DNA of 64,000 bases, taken from the NCBI GenBank assembly GCA_051453625.1, contig JBOZIK010000001.1, positions 4,079,814 through 4,143,813 on the forward strand. Direction: 5' to 3'. The DNA is from Welwitschia mirabilis (lineage: Eukaryota; Gnetophyta; Gnetopsida; Welwitschiales). Shown here in pieces: positions 57,302-64,000 of the stretch. Position 1 is the stretch's first letter, and each line of letters opens with the position of its first letter. Under the pieces are notes generated by a model. That model ran no database searches. It saw only the letters and a program-made list of their open reading frames with translations, and was not told where the DNA came from. Made by a program: the position numbers and the translations under genes.

Positions 57302-58020
57302 GTTTTACACGTTTATGATCTTAGATTTGATTGTGATCTATATTAACATTTAAAAATTGACATGTATATTAAGTATTTTAGGCTAATGTATTATAAATGA
57401 AGACATTAATTTAATTAATTTAATTGTAAAACATATTTTCTATTATTTTTAAAATCAAATTTAGTATTATGTTTTTCTCCATGATAATTGTAGATTTTTA
57501 GCCATGTTTTGGAACACATGGAAGAAGATGAACACAATTCTGCTAAAAACAATAGTAGTAATAAAAACATTAGGTGATGATATGTAGCAGTAACATTAGA
57601 AGGCATGTGGAAGAGGCATGTAAAGATGGAACTAGAGACATGTGACAATAGCACTAGTTGATAGAGGAATCTAGCTCCAAAAAACATATGCTAAACTTAT
57701 TATGATAAAGATTCTACCTAATGCTATATAAATATCTCTACTAAATACTATAATACAACCTCCACTAAATGCTAAATGATAAAAATTCTACCTAATATTA
57801 GATGATATAATATTATCTATCTAATAATACAATGAAACCTCTACCAAATGATATAACAAAGCTAAATTTTTTGTAATAATTTACTTGTTAATAAAGTGTT
57901 TTTATTATTTCAATTAAGTATTTCCTTAGAAAATAGATGTTTTTATCTATCTTTATGCCTAGTAATAAATAAGTTAGTGTTTAGTATATTAGTAGATTGA
58001 TGTATATATTTTGTAATTGT
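57302..58020. other. AT-rich stretch with a weak short-period repeat
   Basis: 57708-57860 repeats words like CTACCTAATGCTA and CTACTAAATACTA. No gene supported. Confidence 0.4.
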
Positions 58021-59860
58021 ATTTTAGTTGTAGGATGCTAAGCAGCGTAATGATGAGAGAGAAGGTTGAGGAGCAAATCAGCATAACAACCTCAACCACT
58101 TGCCTATTCCTAAGGAGCAAAGAATAGAAACTAAAAAACTGACTAGGGTATAAAAATGTAATCACCATCAAAGATAGGGATGCATAAGTTCTAGCAATAG
58201 ATAAGGTAAAGAGGTTAAGTNNNNNNNNNNNNNNNNNNNNNNNNNNNNNNNNNNNNNNNNNNNNNNNNNNNNNNNNNNNNNNNNNNNNNNNNNNNNNNNN
58301 NNNNNNNNNNNNNNNNNNNNCATAGTATTAACTAAAAAGGAGAACACACTTATTATCTTATCTTTATGTATAATTATTATTTTAATATAAAAGATGAAAA
58401 GAATTGAATATCATTGTATGCATATTTTATTACTTAAAAAAGTAGTATTACTTCTAGGACACTCCTGTTTGTATAGCTGAATATAAACTAGAATAATTTT
58501 TGTGCTTAGAAATAAGTATTGATTAGTAGGTTACTTAACTTAGGTTATGTTTTATTTCTTTTTCTATTCCCTCTTGATGTATTATATGTACATAGTAGTT
58601 TGGTTTTAATTAATAACATGACTATTTCAACTAACTTCATCACAAAGGTAATGATGAATTTTGAACTAAATGACTAAGTCTTAACTAGTTATTTAGTAAA
58701 CGTTCATATATTTTTATATTAATGATATGTGCTTCTTTTATGTTAATAGTAGCATAATTTCTAGACCTTTCCAGCATTATTTATAGTTTCTGATAGTATT
58801 TTATAACACTTTTTGCATTTATTTTATAACATAATCCACCCATAATTTTGCACTAGAAGGAGGGTTGCTCTAAAGTCAGCTAGCAATGATGACGTACAGT
58901 ACTATGTAACAAGATAGTCAAGAAAGATGATGAGATGAAAGAGGTAGGTATGTTAGAAATCCAAAGAAATATGATTTAAATGAACAAACTAAAGATATTA
59001 TTAAATTAAAAATAGAAGAAAATGATTTTTGAAAGATAAAAAGGATGGTAAGAGACTAAACCTTTATTGAATTAATAGTGAATTTGAGCAATAAATGCAT
59101 AGCATTCTAGCATCACCTAGATCATCAAGAGAGTCTTCTAAAAAAGTTCAACTCAAAGGCCTAAAAAGCAAGTAATAATAGGTTTTTATTGTGAAAATGA
59201 TGGAGATTCAAGACCTTTAAATCATAATGGCCACTAGGTAAATAATTTAAGTCCTATCAACCCTATAGTTCTATAGTAGCTAGACAAAATAAGAAATATA
59301 AATATTACCACAATATCCACTTTTAAAGGAAAGAAGTTAGAAAAACCTCTATTACACTTGAGCTTATTTTATGCTTTTTACAAATCTAATTATCTTGATA
59401 TAGAATCTGACTATCTCAAATATTTTCCTTTTTCTCTAAAAGGGAATTCTTAATTATGGTATTATAGGAGCCCTAACCATGCTTTTAGTTCATGGAAAAC
59501 TTTAAAAATGCTTTTCTAGCTAAATTTTAACCTATGAGAATGGTTGAAGATTTAAGAGAGTAAATCTTGAATATTAAACATAGAGGTAATGAAAGGTCTA
59601 ATAAGTTCATAAATAGGTACAACATATTATTAGCCAAATGTCATAACCATGGAATCATAGTTAGGAAACAAGTCAGAGCCTTAATTAGAGGATTATAGAG
59701 TTAGACATTGAAGGACTTAGATTTCTTATGTAAAGGAAGAATTAAAACTAATAATGTTTAAGAAGTGAAAGAAGCCATTATGTAATTCTATAGTATGAGT
59801 TAAGAATAGGAAGAATAAAATAAGAAGAAGAAGAAAATAAGAAGAAGAAGAAAATAAATG
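58020..59860 (+). pseudogene. Ty3/gypsy gag remnant, different family
   Basis: Plus-strand frame. The capsid part at about 59370-59800 reads FPFSLKGNS, AFSSWKTLKNAFLAKF, RMVEDLRE, ERSNKFINRYNILLAKCHNH and RALIRGL, matching the retrotransposon gag pattern FPFSLxxxAxxW, WxxLxxxFLxKF, ESxxxYxxRxxxLLxxCPxHG. Possible N-terminal text (NLNHLPIPKEQRIETKKLTR) lies near 58090-58150, before a 100-N gap (58221-58320). Stops throughout. A short AAG-rich repeat (59817-59856) follows. Confidence 0.65.
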
Positions 59861-60012
59861 AAGTATTTACCCTAGAACTATGGAAGAAGTAGCTAAAAAA
59901 GGAACTCATAGTATGGTAGAAACGTTTAATAGGTTAGTTATACAACATTTTAAAACAGAATAATAACTGTTGTAATGTGAATTTATGTAATCCTAAAGTT
60001 CTTTAGTTAAAT

Positions 60013-61196
60013 CTATAAATCAAATTACTTATAGAAAATCACATGCTAATATAGATGGGAGTTCATTTGAATGTCGTAATCCTGATGAAAGTACTAGGCT
60101 CAGAGTTAGAGAATTTTTTTAAAGGTATTTTAATATTATTATCTTTTAATAACTAAAAGTATATAACAAAGTAAATTGCAATGCAAAGTGAATAGAGATG
60201 AAATACAAGTGGAAGTAGAATGGATTCTACTGGATCCTAATTATCCTATCACAAGAACTAGCTTCTTTATAATTCAAATTAATTAATAAGAGTACTTTAC
60301 TTATTCCTAATCGATATGAGCTATGAGATATACAAAATAGAATATAAAATACAATGTGGAATAGAAATAAAATAAAGAATGTAAATATAAACTAACTAAA
60401 TCAACTTTAACAAAGTTTACCCTTATAATTTAAATAAATTATAGAATCATCACTTAAGCTCTAACTAACTTAAAACATAAGGGATATAAATAAAATTGGA
60501 TTAAAAAAAGTAATTGTATTGATTTATAGAACTTTTCATCCACTTATGATAAAGTAGTAATACCTCAATAAAAGAGACTCAGCCTAACACGAAGGGAACT
60601 TCTCTCTGTAGCTACTAGATGGACCTCTTATTCTTTAATCTTTTATCACAAGCATATCAAGTATAAAAAATGGAAATAAAAATGAAGAAGGAAAATGGTA
60701 TTTAAGGTTTTACATTGAAGTTCTAGAAGCTGAACCCTAGAACTCTGAAAAAAATGCTAATAGCCTAAATAGGTTACATGGTCCATTTACAAAGATAAAT
60801 CTTTTCAACCATAGAAAAAAAATATTATCCTGACTGTCATGGGGATGACATAGGAGATGTCACTTTACATTAAAAGGTATTTTATTAGCTTCAGGATCTG
60901 CTATCAGTCCCTTAGCTTTTGTTCATGGTAGTAGTGTTGTCATCCGATCTGTTATGAAAATGAAAAAGGGAACAACAGGATTCCTCATCTTCAATCTCAA
61001 AGGTTAATTAGTATTTAGCATAGTATGAAGTATCAAAATAAGCTTGAGAAGCCTATAAAATATGCTAAGAATTTCATATTTTAGTGATCAGCTTATTTTT
61101 TCTTCATAATTATTATTGTTACATCTAAATCCATATAAGATTCCTACAAAGTACTCAAAATATACCATCAAATTCTTGCAAATTAGCATTGCAACA
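60013..61196 (-). repeat. 3' LTR of element E
   Basis: On the minus strand starts TGTTGCAATGC at 61196; the left end is estimated by alignment to other LTRs. Family palindromes at 60822-60863 and 60935-60976. Confidence 0.75.
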
Positions 61197-61210
61197 TAGC
61201 CCTCTGCTTA
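61197..61210 (-). promoter_or_regulatory. Polypurine tract of element E
   Basis: Minus strand TAAGCAGAGGGCTA directly before the LTR. Confidence 0.7.
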
Positions 61211-63154
61211 GTCTTATCAGTCCCTAATAAAGTGAGTGATCAATTATAAGCCAATTTACATCACTTAGAAAAAATGTAAATTGAGTTTAACTTAATCATG
61301 TAAGAATAGATATCAAAAACTAATTAAATAATATAATATGGAAATATTCCTAAGCCCCCTACTTAATCATGTCATCATAGAATAAGTGAATGTTATACAT
61401 ATCAAAAAAATATAACATTGATAGCTCAGAAAATGATAATGTGTAAGCATAATACAAAACAGTGATAATGAGCTAATGTGATAGACTTAAGTAGTTCTAA
61501 TTTCAAAAGAGTAATGCATTTAAGTTTATTAGTGTACTACATAAAGCAAAGAAATATAGCATTCTTTTAGATAATTTAAATCATAGCTACAAGAAAATTC
61601 TAAGATTGTGCTACCCCACTCCTACATAATAAAGTCCATGAATTTATTCTCTTTCTTTTCTTGAGATGAAATCTAATCCAAATAACTCATCATAAATATA
61701 TAATATAAGATATCAAAACATAATCCTTTTAATTTCAAAAATTTATGCTCAAAATCATAGAAATATGCTAAAAAAGAAGTGCTACCCTCAAAAGGTGAAA
61801 TAAGTTATCCCAGGTTATACAAAATATAAAGGATAACTGTTATCCTAGCTGTTATGGGATAACAGATATGGGATAACAATGATCAAATAAGTTGTTTAGA
61901 GAGAAACGACAAACTAGAAAAATTTCAAAAGCAACCAAACACATAAAAAATAGCATAAATAAGGTAGAAAGTAAAATACTAAAAAACATGTCCATGATGG
62001 AGAGGGACTCATGAAGGAAAGTGTGAAAATAGAATAAAATGCACTAAGTAAAAAGAAGAAATCTTCAGAGACTCTGCATATGTTCCTAAACTCATAGAAA
62101 AAGAATAAATAGAACTCATTAGATTATGGGAAACTATCAAAAATAGAATAAGAATTCTCTATAGAAACTATGAAAACATATTAACAATAAACTATGAAAT
62201 GATTAGATCCATAAGATTATGTTGAAAAAGTATGGGAAATAACTTTGAAAAAGTCCAACAAAATAGCTAAAGATAAACAAAATAAAAATGGATACCTNNN
62301 NNNNNNNNNNNNNNNNNNNNNNNNNNCTAATTTTTAACCTAACAAATTCCCTTGGTAATAATCATAAAATTACTTAATGAAAGATGTATGATAGTATGTA
62401 AAAGTACCACTCAAATAGGAAATGATTATGACAATGTCAAGTTTGTCTAATGTTATCAAATAATTAATGATAAGATAAAACGTTATTAAAATAGGAACTT
62501 ACAAATACTAGAATCCAAAAAAGTAGAGTAATCATTTGAAAGTACTATAAATAAATAAATAGAATAAGTCTAGAAAATAAGCAATGCCTCTAATGACATC
62601 AAGGATACCACTTATCTCATAGCCTTAAAGTAGAATTTGTTCTGCCATAATGAGGGAAGTACAACCATTGTCAGAGGAGTAAGGACCAGCACAGCGTGGT
62701 CACTTAATCCTCTAGTGAAGTTCTAATAGCTGTCATATCATACTACCAAAAGCTTCTCTCAGGATATTACCTTAGTGCACTTATGATAGGACATCATGGA
62801 AGCCATGTTTTGGGGATATAACATGAAATAGCATGGTTTTTATTTTATTTTTCTTGCTTTCTTTCTTTCCTATTTTTTTTTTAAGGATGAATTGCACACG
62901 ATCAATTATTTATAAGGATAAAAGTGAAGTAATAAGATGAGTAACAAAGTTAGAACATGAAAAAATAACTAATTAATTATAACATTGAAAGAGAACTAAA
63001 GAACCAAGGCATCTTCCTTCAAACTAAAGTTTATAGACATATAAATGTTTAAAGATTAGTTGAAGCTAATATTATCATTTAAAATACCCAAGTAAAATAT
63101 TACTAATCATGGAAACTTCATAAGTAAATACATAAGTCAATTTAAAGATATTCA
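61211..63154 (-). other. 3' non-coding region of element E
   Basis: Contains a palindrome at 61838-61878, a 29-N gap (62298-62326) and the conserved post-pol block at 62590-62830. No gene supported. Confidence 0.65.
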
Positions 63155-63596
63155 NNNNNNNNNNNNNNNNNNNNNNNNNNNNNNNNNNNNNNNNNNNNNN
63201 NNNNNNNNNNNNNNNNNNNNNNNNNNNNNNNNNNNNNNNNNNNNNNNNNNNNNNNNNNNNNNNNNNNNNNNNNNNNNNNNNNNNNNNNNNNNNNNNNNNN
63301 NNNNNNNNNNNNNNNNNNNNNNNNNNNNNNNNNNNNNNNNNNNNNNNNNNNNNNNNNNNNNNNNNNNNNNNNNNNNNNNNNNNNNNNNNNNNNNNNNNNN
63401 NNNNNNNNNNNNNNNNNNNNNNNNNNNNNNNNNNNNNNNNNNNNNNNNNNNNNNNNNNNNNNNNNNNNNNNNNNNNNNNNNNNNNNNNNNNNNNNNNNNN
63501 NNNNNNNNNNNNNNNNNNNNNNNNNNNNNNNNNNNNNNNNNNNNNNNNNNNNNNNNNNNNNNNNNNNNNNNNNNNNNNNNNNNNNNNNNNNNNNNN

Positions 63597-64000
63597 TTTA
63601 CATCTAAGTCTACAAGGTTAAGTTGATGGATGAATTGATAAGGGTTATAGCATACATTAACTAACAAGACATAAACCTTTTTATACACAAGTTCATATGG
63701 TGAGAAGCCTAGAGAGGTATGTCAAGTAGTATAGTAAGCCTAAATAACATTATTAAGTTTAGAGAACCATGTTTTCTTATTGACAGATACTAATTTATAA
63801 AGCATCTTTTTGATTTCTTTATTTGCATTTTTAGCTTAGTTATTAGTTTGAGGATGATAGGCATATGCAATTCTATGTTTAATACCAATGGAAAAAAGAA
63901 GATTTTGAAAAAGGTGGTTAATGAAATGAGTTACCTAATTAGTAATTATAATTTGTAAAAAATCAAAATTTTGAAAGATATGAGTTTAAACAAAATTGCA
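63597..64000 (-). pseudogene. Integrase core of element E
   Basis: Minus-strand reading near 63860-64000 has THFINHLFQNLLFSIGIKHR and IAYAYHPQTN, then AKNANKEIKKMLYKLVSVNK and, near 63650-63700, FSPYELVYKKVYVLLVNVCY. The block normally reads HPQTNGQAExxNxxIKxxL; the catalytic Glu is Lys here (AKN), and a stop replaces the preceding residue. Homologous to 8700-9110 of P. It continues off the right edge. Confidence 0.78.

Larger units (their letters stand above)
60013..64000 (-). mobile_element. Element E: Athila-type Ty3/gypsy element, type I, 3' part
   Basis: Minus-strand: integrase at the right edge, then a 442-N gap (63155-63596), 3' non-coding region, purine tract 61197-61210 and 3' LTR about 60013-61196. 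It enters from the right of the window. It and P are the only copies here with integrase. Confidence 0.75.

Noticed and set aside
57415-57687. 90-codon minus-strand frame with a hydrophobic stretch
   Set aside because: Low-complexity Leu/Ser composition, no start context or homologue seen; could not be supported.
1-64000. Host protein-coding gene, tRNA or rRNA gene
   Set aside because: No frame with intron-exon structure or a known domain and no tRNA A/B-box fold could be recognised; everything recognisable is retroelement-derived.

Overview
This window is repeat-dominated intergenic DNA from a seed-plant nuclear genome. It is very AT-rich, CpG dinucleotides are almost absent, it has assembly gaps (runs of N), and nearly every recognisable reading frame is a broken LTR-retrotransposon gene. 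I found no intact host gene, tRNA, rRNA or CRISPR array. Most of the window belongs to one old Ty3/gypsy family of the Athila type. Its layout is: LTR of about 1.1-1.26 kb; a 3-nt spacer; a primer-binding site matching the 3' end of tRNA-Asp; a leader; gag with a CCHC knuckle; aspartic protease; then either RT-RNase H-integrase (type I) or an unrelated shared segment of about 1 kb (type II); a 3' non-coding region of about 2 kb; a purine tract; LTR.

Region by region. 1-15347 is minus-strand element A (type II, 3' end off the left edge). Its gag is split at 4020-13284 by plus-strand element P (type I), which carries the RT with an intact FMDD and two diverged RNase H-integrase copies. 15348-15847 is a solo Ty1/copia-type LTR that separates A from the gag of minus-strand element B. 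B runs from the copia LTR to 37987, but its 5' LTR is split by plus-strand element C (18486-37162, type II), whose 3' region is in turn split by minus-strand element D (25329-34093, type II, both LTRs present). The right half of the matryoshka is therefore B containing C containing D. The left half is B containing the copia LTR, then A, then P.

37988-42720 is a different retroelement (F), with a frame resembling the putative plant transposon protein domain and an 81-bp tandem repeat. 42720-46500 is poorly resolved. 46500-50500 holds a minus-strand Ty1/copia element with gag knuckle and protease, separated by a solo LTR. 50500-54000 is mostly AT-rich decay. 54000-54830 is a minus-strand gypsy protease. 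57173-57301 is the end of an LTR of the main family that still has its CpGs. 58020-59860 is a plus-strand gypsy gag. 60013-64000 is minus-strand element E of the main family (type I).

The most unusual signals are: (1) an imperfect palindrome built on TATCATCC/GGATGATA, present as a pair about 95-130 bp apart in the U3 of every sufficiently complete LTR of the family and again in leaders and 3' regions; (2) the type II subfamily, in which the polymerase-integrase block is replaced by the same ~1-kb segment in C and D and partly in A; and (3) LTR geometry showing that the 554-N gap is an assembly duplication. Homology statements are by-eye readings; no database search was run.
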